Source: Monarcha castaneiventris obscurior
Taxonomy: Eukaryota; Chordata; Aves; Passeriformes; Monarchidae
NCBI GenBank assembly: GCA_026261815.1
Contig: JAMPIT010000549.1
Span: forward strand, 124,001 to 188,000
Reading direction: 5' to 3'
DNA length: 64,000 bases
The notes beneath the pieces are model-generated. The model had not been told where the DNA came from. It searched no databases and saw only the letters and a program-made list of their open reading frames with translations. Every line of letters starts with the position of its first letter. Position 1 is the first letter of the stretch. The translations under genes were made by a program, and so were the position numbers. Shown one piece after another: positions 1 to 12,179 of the stretch.

Positions 1-3000
1 GAGCTCTGTTCTGTATGGATCCACTTTTGGGGAAGCAGTTGTTTAACATAACCATGAAGGTTTGTTTTTTTTTTTCTTTATGAGCAGAATAAATAGAGAG
101 TAAAAGTTTTGAATGCAAGGTTACACCCACCTTGGTTCTTTATGTAATAATTCCATTAATTGGCAGATGATGCCAATTGAAGTGGAAGTGAGAGAAGTTC
201 TGAGGTCATTCAGTGGTTGTAATCTGAGCCCTCAGTAGCCACTCTTTGGATGCTGTTCAAATAAAATTTTGTGTCAATCCTTCTATAAACCAGCAGTCCC
301 CACTAACAGTTTGTTTACAGGTATTTCACACCCTTTAAATTTTCTATGGTTTTAAAAAAAGAGTTAATCTTGCTTTTTTTCCTTTCCATCTACTATAAGA
401 TTTTTCTTGACAAATTATAATTCAGTTATAACTCCAATCCCTGTAGTATGTTTGAAAATTCACTTCAGCCATGGACAGCATGAGACTATTACAGAGGAGA
501 ACACTGGATAATAAGGCAGAATATAGGAATTAGTTTTATTTCTGTAAATGAATATTGCATTGCAATGACAACAGTGTGCTTATATTCTGAGTGGCTTTAA
601 AATCAAGCGTATTTCTGTGGGTCTGAGGACAGAAATGAAAGCTTACAAGGAGAGGATTGGTATTCTTTTGCCTGTAGCAACAAGATTCTCTAATTTTTGA
701 ACAAATGGAAAATGAGTGAGATCAACTTACATCTTCTTCAACTTACACTGAGCACAGTGTGGAGTGAGAAAGACAAACACCAGACAATCTTAATGTTTAG
801 AGTAGAGTCTAACATTAATGTTATTTACCCATGGAGTTCAATACCTGGGTACACACGATGAGAGCAGTCATCTTAGAAATTATGTTGGTCTATCTTGTTT
901 AAATAATATTGCAAGCCCTCTGCTAATTGTCCTTAACATACTTAGGATTGGCGAAATTTTATTTGGTGAAGTATTATTCAGCTAACTCTTAACCAGTCTG
1001 TTAATTATTAACCTAATTATTCATTCTGTTCCAGGGCCAACATTTTTTCAGACTCTTCCTCTCAATTTCTAAGAATATAAAAAAACTTGAAGCTGAAAAA
1101 GGAGCAGACCATACAGACTTATTTTCTGTATCCAAGATAATATTAGGAATTATTTGATCAGTTCCTGGCTTGGAGAGGGGATTTTTGATGGGAAATGGTA
1201 TGAAACTGAATGTCCAGAAAGTAGAATTACTCAACTTCACTGGAGGAATTGGATGAAAAGTTCTAAAGGTGAATAAACAGCCAGAACTTTAAATTTGAAA
1301 AACGGACTTAGGGTAGTGGTAGTCTCAGTGATTGAGAATGATTGTCTGTGTGAGATGTTTGAGATTTGCTGTAAGAATCCATGGGGGCATATAATGTGAT
1401 ATATGATCCTAATGGCCCTTTCCAGCATTAAAACTTGTGACAGAAATTTTCTGAAGGCCTGGTAACTCTGTAGTTCCTTCTGCCACAATACTTTTCTTTC
1501 TGTGATCATTTCCCCTGCAAGTGTCAATCTCTGCCACCACACGAAATGTGTGTGTTTGGCCAGAACCAAGCCTGTTTTAGTGAAGAAAGCACAGAGAACC
1601 AACACTGAATACAGAGAAGAGATTTATTTTGGATTTCTGTAAGGCTCTGAAAGCCCTCTTGATTAAATGGATTCAATATTTTGATGCTAGCCCAGATGCT
1701 GCATTCAGATTCGAGCCAACCCTCCAGAGAGGAATAATAGACTAAAAATGTGACTAGAACAGATCAAGTGCACTGAAGGAAGGTGTATTTCAATTTAATC
1801 ATCAGAGAGTAATTCTTGTGTTCTTCCTGCCTGTGCTATTGATCTTGGCATCTCCAAGAGGTTGTAAACACACCCTGTGCACTGTCAGGTTGTGCCCTAA
1901 AGTTGCTTTTACCCAGCTGTAACATTTACATCACTGCAAGGATAGGAAAATTCTGATTTCTTTCAAGCTCTTGAGGATTCTGTACATTCCTGTCTGTGGA
2001 CTTTCAAGGCCTCTCCCAACATGTTCTGCTTGTACTCTTGGTGGCCTCTGTATTTTAAAAACAGCCTTCAAGTTGTCTCTCTGTAATTATAAAGCTAATT
2101 TTTAATTAGCACAATGTAGCAACAGATATATCTTGAAAAGTTCACTACAAAATAATGGCCAGCAGGAATATACAATATACTTTATATGCTAATATCTCAA
2201 CCATAATTTGTTACAAATCATACTTTGGTAACTGTTTCCTATTGCTATTTTATATTTGTATCAAGGTCGATGCTTTATTATAAAATTGTTTGCCATGCAC
2301 ATAATCACAATTTACAGTACCATGAATAAATTGAGTTAACTTATTGATAAACCATTTCAAAGCTACAAACTTTTAATTTCTGGTATTAATTTGTTCAGTC
2401 AGTGTCAGTTTATTGTTGTGATTATTGCTGTTTATCACAACTTTGTCTTTTTTCTTTGCTTCCTGCCTCGGTGTGAATACTCCATCTAATTAAAAATTAT
2501 AATGCTCCAAAAAAAGGCTTGAGATAACATGCAAGGGACAACTGATTCATCTTTTTAAGTGACAAAGGATTTTTGTATTTTTTTTTCACTTCTGGGACTG
2601 AAGTAATGAACAAGTAACATCTCCCAGCTCTTTTGGTTGAGAATAAAGAAAAATATTCATAAAGAGCTTTGTGATATTTCTTATGCACGATATTATTTGA
2701 CTGTTTATGGTTACTTGTTGAAAATTTTATTTTCACAAAAATGTCATTGGTGGTTTTGTGCAGTGAGGAGGTTAAAGGTTGAATGTAACACAGCAATTAC
2801 TTAAATCCAGATCAATTTAAAGGCTCAGAATAACAAGTCTGTTTACAAAAATTTTAAAATTGACAAAGTTAAGCATAGAACTAAAACTGGCAGATATTTA
2901 TAGGAAAATTATATACAATTACATGGAGAATGTGACATTGATCCAGTGCTAGGGTGCAACAATATCCACACTTCTGATAAATTTAAGCTTAATGATTGAG

Positions 3001-4504
3001 AAAAATCTATGGAAAATTGGCAGCATCATTGAGACTTGCAAGTGGAGACTTCTTAAACCATCAGAAAAAAACCTAAAATAAGGGTGGGATTTCTTTTGGA
3101 ATACTGAAATAGTGTTTTTAAGGAGAAGACAACATATACCCAGGATCCAGTTGGGATTTGCAAATAAAACTGCATAATGTGTCCTTTTAATATTTTATTT
3201 TGCAGGCAATCCTATTATTTTGAAAGCTACATAACAAACATATCCATTTAGACTTAAATCCCATCTGGGTTTGTATGAGGATTTGACAATGCTGTAAAGC
3301 AGCACTGTGAGGAAAACCTAAGGGAAAACTTACTGGAAAAATTAGCTGCAATGATACAGGAAATAAAATAATTAGTAAGGAAAGTTATCTGTTTTACAAG
3401 GAACCTGGTCTGGTAGTTAGAGAGCCTGGCCTTTAAAACTTAAATAAAACATTTAAAATTTGAGATCTGGCCTTTTCTGAATACAATTTAAAGATTCATG
3501 TTAAAGGCAACTGGATTTAGGAACAGGTGAATTCTTTTCCCCATCGCAATAACTTTCCCTGGAGAAAGGATACAGAAGAACTGAGCTGGTCACAGTGAAT
3601 TATTCATAATATACATGTGAATATGTAATATTAACAGAGGATTTATGCTTTGATTTCATGATTTATTCATCGTGAACAGTGTGGGGGGGCTATTCCCAGT
3701 GGGAAATTTCTCATCTCATCCGTGTTGCCATGCATGGTTCCCATCCACCCTGCCAGCTGTGGGAGGAAACTGTTGGAAATCTAATGGAGAAGATTACAAG
3801 TGTGAGGAAAACCCACCCATTTGGGCAGCAGCCCATATTTACATTAATTTTAAGCTCTTGGGGCATTGTAGGCATAGGTGCAATGGCTGCTGGGCAGTGA
3901 TGTATGGGATTGTCTCTGGGCCTTTGCAATAAAAATTATGCTCATACCCGGAAATCACAAATGTGCAAAATTCCACAGTCAATCTATTTTCAGCTGGGTT
4001 TAGTTTTAATGCTAAACTTCCTTGCTGGTACAGAAATCGCCTGAACTAGCAGTACTTCTGTGAGAAGGTCAATAATTCAATATTAACCAAAACAGATTTT
4101 CTACGATTAAACTCTAGAGGTTTTTGTTTTGGGTACCAGAGATCCTTTGCATTAGAAGCAGACTTCATTTTGCAAAGAGAGCAATAATTTCTGATAGTTT
4201 TTACTTCTAGCACTTCATTTAGCGGCCACCAGCACATTTATTTGCAAAGCTAAAGCAAAAGCCAGCAACATTTAGCAGGTGATTGTTCTTCAAAGCCAGC
4301 ACAATGCAATAAAAATTCAAGAGGAGCACCATCAGTTCCTAAAGCTGAGCAGACACACAGGGACGAAGGAAGACAATGCCAGATGTCCAACTGCAGTCCC
4401 TAAAAATGTCTGTATAGGTCACTTGCAGACTGATAAATGAGTCCTTTTCAGTTTACTTCAGTAGCAAGACTCCTCCTACAACTCCTTTAGTTTGTAAGGC
4501 ATTG
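1..4504. other. AT-rich single-copy DNA without a recognisable gene
   Basis: No convincing exon, RNA gene or young repeat is visible. The open frames here are short, lack splice signals in register and show no protein-like composition. Short poly-T and poly-A runs are scattered through it. One possible old CR1 tail near 1390-1440 is listed separately. This is most likely intronic or intergenic sequence. Confidence 0.6.
1390..1440 (+). repeat. Possible very old CR1-type LINE 3' tail
   Basis: The words 'gatcctaatggccctttcc' and then 'agcattaaaacttgtga' resemble the last 40-50 bases of old CR1 copies, where 'gatctaatggtcccttctg' leads into the terminal repeat. No longer homologous stretch is visible upstream, so this is a weak call that could be chance. 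Confidence 0.25.
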
Positions 4505-4677
4505 GAAAAAGATGTCCTGGGAAGTGTTGGAGTTGCCATCCTTGGAAGTGTTCAAAAAAACATGTGGATGTGGCCCTTGAGGACATGGTTTAGTGGTGAA
4601 CATGGTGGTGGTGCTAGTTTTATGGTTGGACTTGATGATTTTAAAGGTCTTTTCCAACCTTTACAATTCTGTGATTC
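4505..4677 (+). mobile_element. CR1 LINE 3' fragment, sense
   Basis: The fragment reads 'gggaagtgttggagttgcc', 'ccttggaagtgttcaaaaa', 'atgtggatgtggcccttga', then 'ttggacttgatgattttaa' and 'ggtcttttccaaccttta' and closes on 'attctgtgattcc', the CR1 terminal 8-mer zone. This is the untranslated 3' end of a 5'-truncated copy. The wording matches the 'gacatggtttagtggtgaa' subtype rather than the 'cccatggcaggg' subtype common elsewhere in the window. Confidence 0.85.
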
Positions 4678-5753
4678 CTCCATGACTTGCAGCAGAATGT
4701 ACATATGTGGGACAAAAATGGTTATGACTTAAGATCTATCTCTGGAATTTAATCTCTGATATTTCTGACTTACCTAATAAATGAGACTTCTCTACCCTCA
4801 ATTGTTAACTGAACATATTGAGCTTTTTTCAAGCTATTAACTCCCCAAATATTCAGGGCTTGGGTTGCTTTTGAATGATTTCTTTGGTAATAAGAAACTT
4901 GTAGTGAACTTTGGATTTTCATCCTTTAAAACCATTGACTTGCAGTTAGCCTATGAAAAGTGTAATTGATTTCCATTTAGCTGTAATGGAATTTCTGCCT
5001 GGGCTATATCGAGTGGGGTGAGGGATGTTGAGTGCAGTGAATCACTGTCCCGAGGCTCGCTCCGTCTTCTGTGACGCTCCGAGGGATGGGAGCTCCTTGG
5101 AAATAAAATTCCCGTGTTTCTCTCAAGTTGATTCACTGCTGCAGTCAGTAAGGGATGTTTTTAAGCAGAAGCAAGGGCTGGATGATCGACCATAAAGCTT
5201 CTCTAATGAATTAAATTACACCAGTGATACTTTCTTATTGTTCCAGGCAGGAGTGCCTGATATCCAGCAGCCCGTGGGCAATAATACGGAGGAAGTAACA
5301 GAATCTCAGCTGATGTGGGTTATTGCTTTCCCATTTTCCCTATCAGTGAAGGTTTTTAGTGCCATAGATTGGGACTACTAGTCTGAAATACATTTGAAGG
5401 GGTCAGGAGGTGTTATTGGATGTCTTCTGGGAAAGATTTTCTACTCCTCTTAAAGACAATAGGCATCAACCAATGCCTTATTTCAAAGTATTTCACTTGA
5501 AAAAGATGCTCTGAAAGGGTCTAAAAGAAATTTTTAGTAATATCTGCCATGTTGGTGTCACGGTTTCTGTTGCTGGGATGTTTCACAGGATGTTTCATAT
5601 AGGATGTGGAGCTACATTTTGAATTAGTTAATTTTACTGCTGTGTTTGTGTTGGCAGTCTTCTGGGGATGTGTACAATTCTTTAATCCTTCTGGGCAGCT
5701 TCCTGGTGCTTTCCAAAAAGGAATCTAGTGTTATATTCAACCGTTTCCTCAAG

Positions 5754-6058
5754 GAGGAGCAGACACTGATCTCTCCTCTCTGATGACCAGGGACAGGACC
5801 CCAGGGAATGGTTGGAGCTGTGCCAGGGGAGGGTCAGGATGGATGTCAGGGAAAGGCTCTTCCCCCAGAGGGTGCTGGGGCACTAAACAGGGAATGGGCA
5901 CAGCCCCAAGGCTGCCAGAGCTCCAGGAGCATTGGGACACTGCTCCCAGGGATGCACAGGGTGGGATTGTTGGGGTGTCTGTTCAGGGCCAGGGGCTGGA
6001 CTGGATGATCCTTGTGGGTCCCTTCCCACTCAGGACATTTCATGATTCCATGATTCCT
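5754..6058 (+). mobile_element. CR1 LINE 3' fragment, sense (about 305 bp)
   Basis: It begins at 'aggagcagacactgatctc' and runs through 'gaccagggacaggacccca', 'cttcccccagagggtgctg', 'ggtgggattgttggggtgt' and 'gccaggggctggactggat' to 'catgattccatgattcc'. This subtype recurs in shorter form at 42630 and 62182. Both strands carry open frames of 60-110 codons, but they are by-products of a GC-rich, stop-poor repeat and not genes. Confidence 0.9.
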
Positions 6059-6639
6059 CCCTACAAGTATCTTGGACAGTCTGCACTAAAAATCTTCAGT
6101 TATTCTGGCTTCCTAACCACCTGAGAGAAACCTTTGTTTATCAATGGGTTGTGTTTGGTAGAAACTTTTTCTCTTTTATGTTTTAAACTAAACAGGGTGA
6201 GCTCCACCCCATCTCTCCCAGCACAGGCCATGAGGGAGAGTCAGGGCTCAGGAGGTTTTGTACTGACTACACTGAGAGACACCCCTGCCTCGGGTAACAG
6301 ATGATGTGTTCAGTCTCTGAAGAGGTTTTGCATTTCAAAGGAAAGCACTTAATGGTAATCAACCCTTGTGTTTGCTGCTGCTCACTTCGAGAGGGAAGTG
6401 TTCTGAATACTTGACATGTGGAATAAATATTAGAGAAGGGAAAATATTTTTTGCTACTTCACAACACTTACTCTTTTGTTTGACCTTATAATGAGGTTTT
6501 ATAAAACCCTAATGGGGTCTGACTCATGCTGATGTCAGCAGAGTTTCCTGGGGTGACTTTGGTCCTCCATATGGAGCTCATGCCCAGCTAGAGGTCTGTG
6601 CTGGGGAAGCTTCTCCATCACTGTCAGAAGTCGGAGTGC

Positions 6640-6840
6640 TTATTCCAATCATCGCCTCACAGTAATTACGCAGAGGATGGGGTTAATTTTTGATCCCTCT
6701 CTCATTTACTCCAAGACACATCGTTTTAATGTACACAGTGACACATGGAGATGGACCATTTATGAGGGGTGATGGACTCCACTGCCATTACGTTTTAATG
6801 CATCATTAATTTTCTAGGCAGACGTAAAACAAGACTCTGA
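6640..6840. promoter_or_regulatory. Candidate conserved non-coding element
   Basis: This is a repeat-free block with several homeodomain-type cores, among them 'cagtaattacgc', 'ggttaattttt', 'gcatcattaattttc' and two 'cgttttaatg' words. It keeps CpGs in otherwise CpG-poor AT-rich DNA. It is listed as a candidate only on motif density; conservation cannot be assessed from one sequence. Confidence 0.25.
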
Positions 6841-7245
6841 TATTCTGTTCTTCATTCCCAAGGTTGACTTAAAAGTCAGTGACCTCTCTTGATTGAGTGG
6901 TCATTAAACTAGTCTGAACTATAGTCAGTGTAATCTTCAGAGCATATAAAAATTAGCAGTTAAAAAAAAAACCATGCAGATTTTTGCCTAAGATTCCGGC
7001 TTATTAATTTCTACATTAAAATTATGCATAGACTTCTCTTCAAATGCACCTGAGAGAACATTTAGATTCCTCAGTTTCCTTTGTCCAAGGTGAAATTCTA
7101 TCCAAAATGATTGCATAATGCTAAAAACATTTCAGGAGCTTGATCTGCTAAGATTTAAGCATATTTGAGTTTTTGGGATTTAAGTTATGCTCCTCAGCTA
7201 AAATTTATGTGAAGGGAAGAAGAAAACAGGAGTGAAACGACAATG

Positions 7246-7327
7246 CATCCCTGTCCCTGGAGGGGCAGGGATTGGATCCAGGTGGTCTTTGAGGTCCCTT
7301 CCAACCCAAACTATTCCATGATTCCAT
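7246..7327 (+). mobile_element. CR1 LINE 3' end, sense (short)
   Basis: Only the last ~80 bp are clear: 'ggcagggattggatccagg', 'tggtctttgaggtccctt', 'ccaacccaaactattcca' and a closing 'tgattccatg'. The middle 'cccatggcaggg' box is altered. The overlapping open frames on both strands have no independent support. Confidence 0.75.
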
Positions 7328-7865
7328 GTGGATATCCCCAAAGGTTTCAGATCCAAGGAGGAGAGGTGCCTTCTGCTGGTGCAGATTTTGTTTCCTGGCC
7401 CTTTCCTTGACTGTGGGCACAGCTTCTGTCCTGGGACTGAAGCTGCCCATGGACAGGGTGGGCACTGGGAAAGCCCACACAATTCATTTTTTTGGGATTA
7501 TTGGAGAGGGTTAACCTTCCCATAAGGAATCGGGCATCTTGAAGAAGGTTCCCACCTTCACACCCTGCTCCTTCACAACCGAGATTTTACTGCGAAATAA
7601 AAATTCCTCAAGTTTTGCTGTACAGTGTGTGGCCAAATTGGCTTTTTCTGTTCTCTCTATTTTCTCTAAACCATCAGGTAGGTTTGGTGTGAACACATGA
7701 ACTTAAGTTAACTTCTGCAGATGGATTATTAGATTTTTTAAATTAAAGTAGAAGCAGGTTTTCTTTGTTGGTTGTTTTTGATTTTTTTTTTACTTGGTTT
7801 GGTCTGTTGTTGCCAGCTTGTTTGTGGGATTTTTTGGCAGTGTTGGAAAAAAATGCTGATTTTTG

Positions 7866-8006
7866 GCATTGTCCAAGGCCAGGTTGGATGGGGCTTGGAG
7901 CAACCTGGGCTAGTGGAAGGTGTCCCTGCCCATGGCAGGGGGTGGCACTGGATGGGCTTTAAGGTCCCTTCCCACCCAAACCATTTCATGTCATTATGAT
8001 CCTATG
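7866..8006 (+). mobile_element. CR1 LINE 3' end, sense
   Basis: Typical sequence starts at 'gtccaaggccaggttggat', then 'cctgggctagtggaaggtg', 'tccctgcccatggcaggg' and 'ggtcccttcccacccaaac'. The terminal motif is degraded to 'catgtcattatgatcctatg'. The copy is truncated at its 5' side in the middle of the 3' UTR block. Confidence 0.9.
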
Positions 8007-10004
8007 TCGTTGTGCTTCCTTGATCCTCTTGTGGCTGACTTGGTCATCCAGTGAGAGAAAATCGAAGTAATTTTCAGTGCTAAGCATGATTATTATTTTA
8101 TCCCTCGGCATATAAAAATTACGAAATGCCTTATTTGGAGGTGGACAGGGATATAAGTGGGCAAATTGGAAGTGGGGCTGGTAGTTATGTACATATTATT
8201 TACCCAAGTATCTGCATAAAGAGCGAAAAGAAATTCAACTTTCACAACTGAGGAGGAACATACAAGCTCTTGCAGTGAGAAGAAATAGATGCAAAGTTCT
8301 TTTTTTTTAGTCTCCCCCGATATTTCAAGATTGTTATTTTACACAAACTAATGTAACAGAAAAATAAGCAGCAAAACAGCAGCTCTCACAACAGTGTTTT
8401 CAGAAACTTAATGTCTCACTTTCTTATCCTAATCACGTACAGCAATTTAGTGTCTGTTCTTGTCCTGCTCCTGAAAAGCACCAGGATCATTTTCTTCCCA
8501 CAAGTCCTATTGATTGCTGTCCTGTAGAAGTTGAACGCATCTGCACTATTTGTTTGGGTTTTGTTGTCAGTAATCCCTTTTTGTTTGTATTTTTTTTCAG
8601 TTCTGCTATAAAATTCAAGTCAGTCTTGTTCTGAAATACAGGGAACTCGGGAACAGGTTACCCTGAGGACTGCATTGCATTTTAATAAGAAGTGTTACAT
8701 CACACTTAGAAGCATCAGTTAATTGTCCTTGGACTTGTGTTAGAGAATGTTTGCCATGCAATTTCTAGGTGTACCTATTAGGAATTCTTTCTAAAATTAC
8801 TGAAGTGTGAGGAGGCAGGAGCAGCAGAGAGGGGCTTTTATGGATTGACCATGATCCCTCATTGGCCATCTTCCCTTGGGAGAGTTTAGGGAAGTGTGTG
8901 TGGTAGAAGGTGTTGTTTTAATCTGATTTTGCTTTCTTTATTCAAACATATTTTAGATGGTGATAAATTAAATTAATTTTCCCCAAGCTGAGTCTGTTTT
9001 GCCTGTGAATATAATTGGTAAGTGACCTCCTTGTTTGTTTGTTATTATTTTTAATCACAATCCATGAGGTTTTTCATCTCATTTTCTCCCCTGCCCTGTT
9101 GAGGAGGGAGATCAAGAGAGCATCTGGGTGGGCACTGGCAGCCAGCCCAGGTCAACATCTTTATATGAATATATTTACATATTATACCAATATTGGTATG
9201 GGAAAAAGTGCTGCTTTGGGATCAGCTTCCATAGAACACCAAGTTTTACGGCATTGTCAGGACAGATGAAGGTGGGAATATCTCAAGGGAACAATTAGGG
9301 GAGGATGAGAGTGATGCAAACAGAATTTATTTTGTTTATTGCCATTCTTTGCAATACTTTTGCCGTTTAGGAGCACAAAATTATCCTGAATTGCATCAGT
9401 TTTAAGATTGCATGAAGATTGTCATTCTAGGCAGGGAGATTTTACCACAGCCTCCTATGATTCTGCCCGAAACTTCAGTGATTTAGGAAGTGCTATGTGA
9501 TTTCATGGACTGCAATTAGGGCTGGATAGGAACTCCCCAGAGGAGCAGCATCATTTCCCAAGGATTGCTATCAGATTTTTACCCCAGGACATTATTTCGT
9601 GAACACCAAGTGGACAGGAGTAGCTACCTATTCATAAATATTTATTCACGTTAGATTACTAATTTGAAAGCTTATTTGAATTAATTTGGGTTGTTTATCT
9701 GTGAATAGAATAGAATGATTTTGGCATAAGGAGTTCAGCTTTGGTCAGACCTTTTTCTGCATTTAAGTAAACACACAGCTCCACATGATGAATTGCTCTG
9801 GTTATAATGTTCTTGTTTCAATAATTATTCCATTAGATAAATAAAACCTACTCTTCATGTATAACATTCATGCTCAATTTAAAAAAAAACAAAGCACAAA
9901 ACCAAGCAGAAATTAAATTTTGTAGTAGCTGTTAAAAGTAGAATTTCAATGATTATTAAAGAATTCATTTCCTAAGCTGAGGCATTGGCACAGTTTTCCG
10001 GGAG
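8007..10004. other. Single-copy AT-rich DNA, nothing recognised
   Basis: There is no exon with splice signals, no RNA gene and no recognisable transposable element between two CR1 copies. An open frame at 9015-9269 is a chance frame; its start lies in T-rich sequence and it has no domain-like composition. Confidence 0.55.
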
Positions 10005-10060
10005 AAGACCTGGTCTAGTGGAAGGTTCCCTGCCCATGGCAGGGGTTGGAATGAGATGAG
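10005..10060 (+). mobile_element. CR1 LINE 3' fragment, sense, lacking its terminus
   Basis: The core 'cctggtctagtggaaggtt', 'ccctgcccatggcaggggt' and 'tggaatgagatgag' is present, but the expected 'ggtcccttccaaccc' block and terminal repeat are missing. The copy was probably cut by a deletion right after 10060. Confidence 0.75.
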
Positions 10061-10172
10061 AATAATTTTAACGTATTAAAAAATATAAATGAAAAATGCT
10101 TATATAGGTCTAATGGTCACCGAAACCATGCACACAAACAATTTGTGTTTATTTCTGAAGCTCAGCAACGAG

Positions 10173-10220
10173 TATTTCCTATGGTTTACCAGTAAATATT
10201 TCTTATGGTTTACCAGTAAA
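10173..10220. repeat. 24-bp tandem duplication
   Basis: Two adjacent 24-bp units, each reading tatttcYtatggtttacc plus agtaaa, differ at one position (C in the first, T in the second). This looks like a recent local duplication in unique DNA. Confidence 0.85.
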
Positions 10221-11121
10221 ACAAACTAAAATTTACTCCCTTAAACATTGAAAAATAAAATTTAAAAAAAATTGAAAATGTAATACTTCTTTTCCATGAC
10301 GATCTGTTTCAGTCGATAAGTTCCTTGTGTAATGACAAACACTACTGCAAACAAGAAAGCTGCTTAAACAACGTGTTTATAACATGCAGCATATTACAGC
10401 ACATTTTATGATTCATGTAGCCTAAATATGAATATAAATTGATGATTTTCTTCTTTCTTGTGCTCAACTGGAAATGTAAGTTGGTTGTTTTTTTTTTTTG
10501 CTTTAACAACCTACCAATGATTTTTCAGAGCAAAGAGTCTTCCTATGTCATTAGACTTTGCCTACTTGTAAATATGTAAATGCTACTATACATATTAACA
10601 TTTGTCTTGGTTGAAGGATGTAAATATGGCTTTGGGGAATATGGAGGTGGAAGATGAGGAAAGAGTAACAAGGGAAGTCTGGTACAAGGTTTTCAAGTCC
10701 AAAAGCTGAAACTCGATTTTTAGAATTAAAATTCGCGGACACCTCACTGTGCTTTCAGCTCATTCCCATTTTTAGGCTTACACTTCTGGATTTGGGATTT
10801 CCAAATCACTGAGTTTGGGGTTGTTTCATGTGGAAAATTCTAGAAATTCTATAAATATGCAAATCCTCTGATAAGGCATGTACGCGTGAAGAAATTCTCA
10901 GTAGAATAAAAACACAAAAACACCAGGGGGAAGTGGGAAGAGACTTGGCCATACTTCACCTGAGTGCAAGCAGTGACTCCATGCTCCAAACTCCCTCTTT
11001 CTTTGTGAAATGTGACATTTTTGTCTCAGCAGATGAGACTCCGGAAGTATTGACTCAGTTTTTAAATAGGATCACTACTATTTCCCGAGTATCTACAAAT
11101 ACTGATGTTTTCTTTTGTGTA

Positions 11122-11271
11122 TCACAGAATCCCAGGATGGTTTGGGTTGGAAGGGACCTTAAAGCTCATCCAGTCCCATCCACTGCCATGGGCAGGGACA
11201 CCTTCCACTGGCCCAGGGTGCTCCAAGCCCCGTCCAACCTGGCCTTGGATACTTCCAGGGATCCGGGGGCA
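11122..11271 (-). mobile_element. CR1 LINE 3' end, antisense
   Basis: Read on the + strand it starts with the inverted terminal motif 'cacagaatcccaggatgg', followed by 'tttgggttggaagggacct', 'gccatgggcagggacacct' and 'ccaacctggccttggatac', and it stops at 'ccagggatccgggggca'. It faces a sense copy 233 bp downstream (11505-11590). Confidence 0.92.
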
Positions 11272-11504
11272 CGGTATGTGCCCCTCATAGGGAGAAAGAG
11301 AAAGTGGAAAAATTACTCTCTTTCCAATAAAGAATCCAACACTGCTCCACAGATAAGCTAATTTGCCTAAAAATATGTAATTTGTAGATATTTTGGTGTT
11401 ACACAAATGAGTTATTTTAACATTGCATTATCTTATTTAAAGGATATAGCGAGGTTAATGTTATTTATACCTCTAACAAGCCACAGATGAGCTTAATTTA
11501 CTGT

Positions 11505-11590
11505 GGGCAAGAACGTCCCAGCCCATGGCAGGTGGTGGAACGAGATCATCTTTGAGGTCCCTTCCATCCCAAACCATTCTGGTATTCTAG
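11505..11590 (+). mobile_element. CR1 LINE 3' end, sense (short)
   Basis: It contains 'cccagcccatggcaggtgg', 'tggaacgagatcatctttg' and 'aggtcccttccatcccaaa', then 'ccattctggtattctag' as a decayed terminal repeat. With the antisense copy at 11122 it makes an inverted pair. Confidence 0.85.
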
Positions 11591-11761
11591 GAACACCCTG
11601 CTTTGACATTGCCTGTTATGCAAAGCATCATTTGCCAGGTCAGTCTGGAGACAGATTCCAAGTAATTTATTTTAGCATGAGCTACTTTATTAGGAGGACT
11701 TTCAAAAGCATTTGGGGAAGTGTAACAAATAACTTGTGCACAGCTGACACAGACTTGCAAT

Positions 11762-11826
11762 GGGAAATTGGACTAAAGGACCACTAACAGTCTCTAGAAA
11801 CTCCCTGTGATTGTAATTCTTTGTGA
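11762..11826 (+). repeat. Possible old CR1 tail
   Basis: The sequence 'aattggactaaaggaccac' followed by 'cctgtgattgtaattctt' resembles the end of older CR1 subfamilies, where 'ttggactagatgacc' leads to 'cctgtgattctatgattct'. The rest of the copy is not recognisable. Confidence 0.35.
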
Positions 11827-12074
11827 TGGTGTTGGAAAACAAAACAGAGCAGTCCTATCTGGCTTGGGAGACCTTGGCTTGGGCCAGTGTCAGCTGGCAC
11901 AGCAATTAATGCTACACAGAGTCATTTGTGGGCTTGCGTATCAAACAGAAAATATGGTTTAACCTCTGCAGTAATCACAGAGTGAAAAGCCTGAAAAGGC
12001 ATCAAACACCAGCAAAAATTGCCAGGGGGCTCTTGAATTTCCTGACTTGGAGATGCTCCAAACTGGAGCTGGCT

Positions 12075-12179
12075 AAGCCCTGAGCAAGCTGACATCTGCT
12101 GGCCCTGTGCAGAGCAGGGGGTGGAATGGAGACTTCCAGAGGCTCTTTCCAACCTTTATCATCCCGTGATGCCATGATC
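12075..12179 (+). mobile_element. CR1 LINE 3' end, sense, divergent subtype
   Basis: The words 'cagagcagggggtggaatg', 'gagacttccagaggctctt' and 'tccaacctttatcatccc' match the CR1 subtype with 'gcagggggttggactagat' and 'gacctccagaggtcccttc'. It ends in 'gtgatgccatgatc', a mutated terminal 8-mer array. Confidence 0.8.

Noticed and set aside
5783..6124. 113-codon frame as a possible gene
   Set aside because: It lies almost wholly inside a CR1 3' UTR fragment, and frames exist on both strands.
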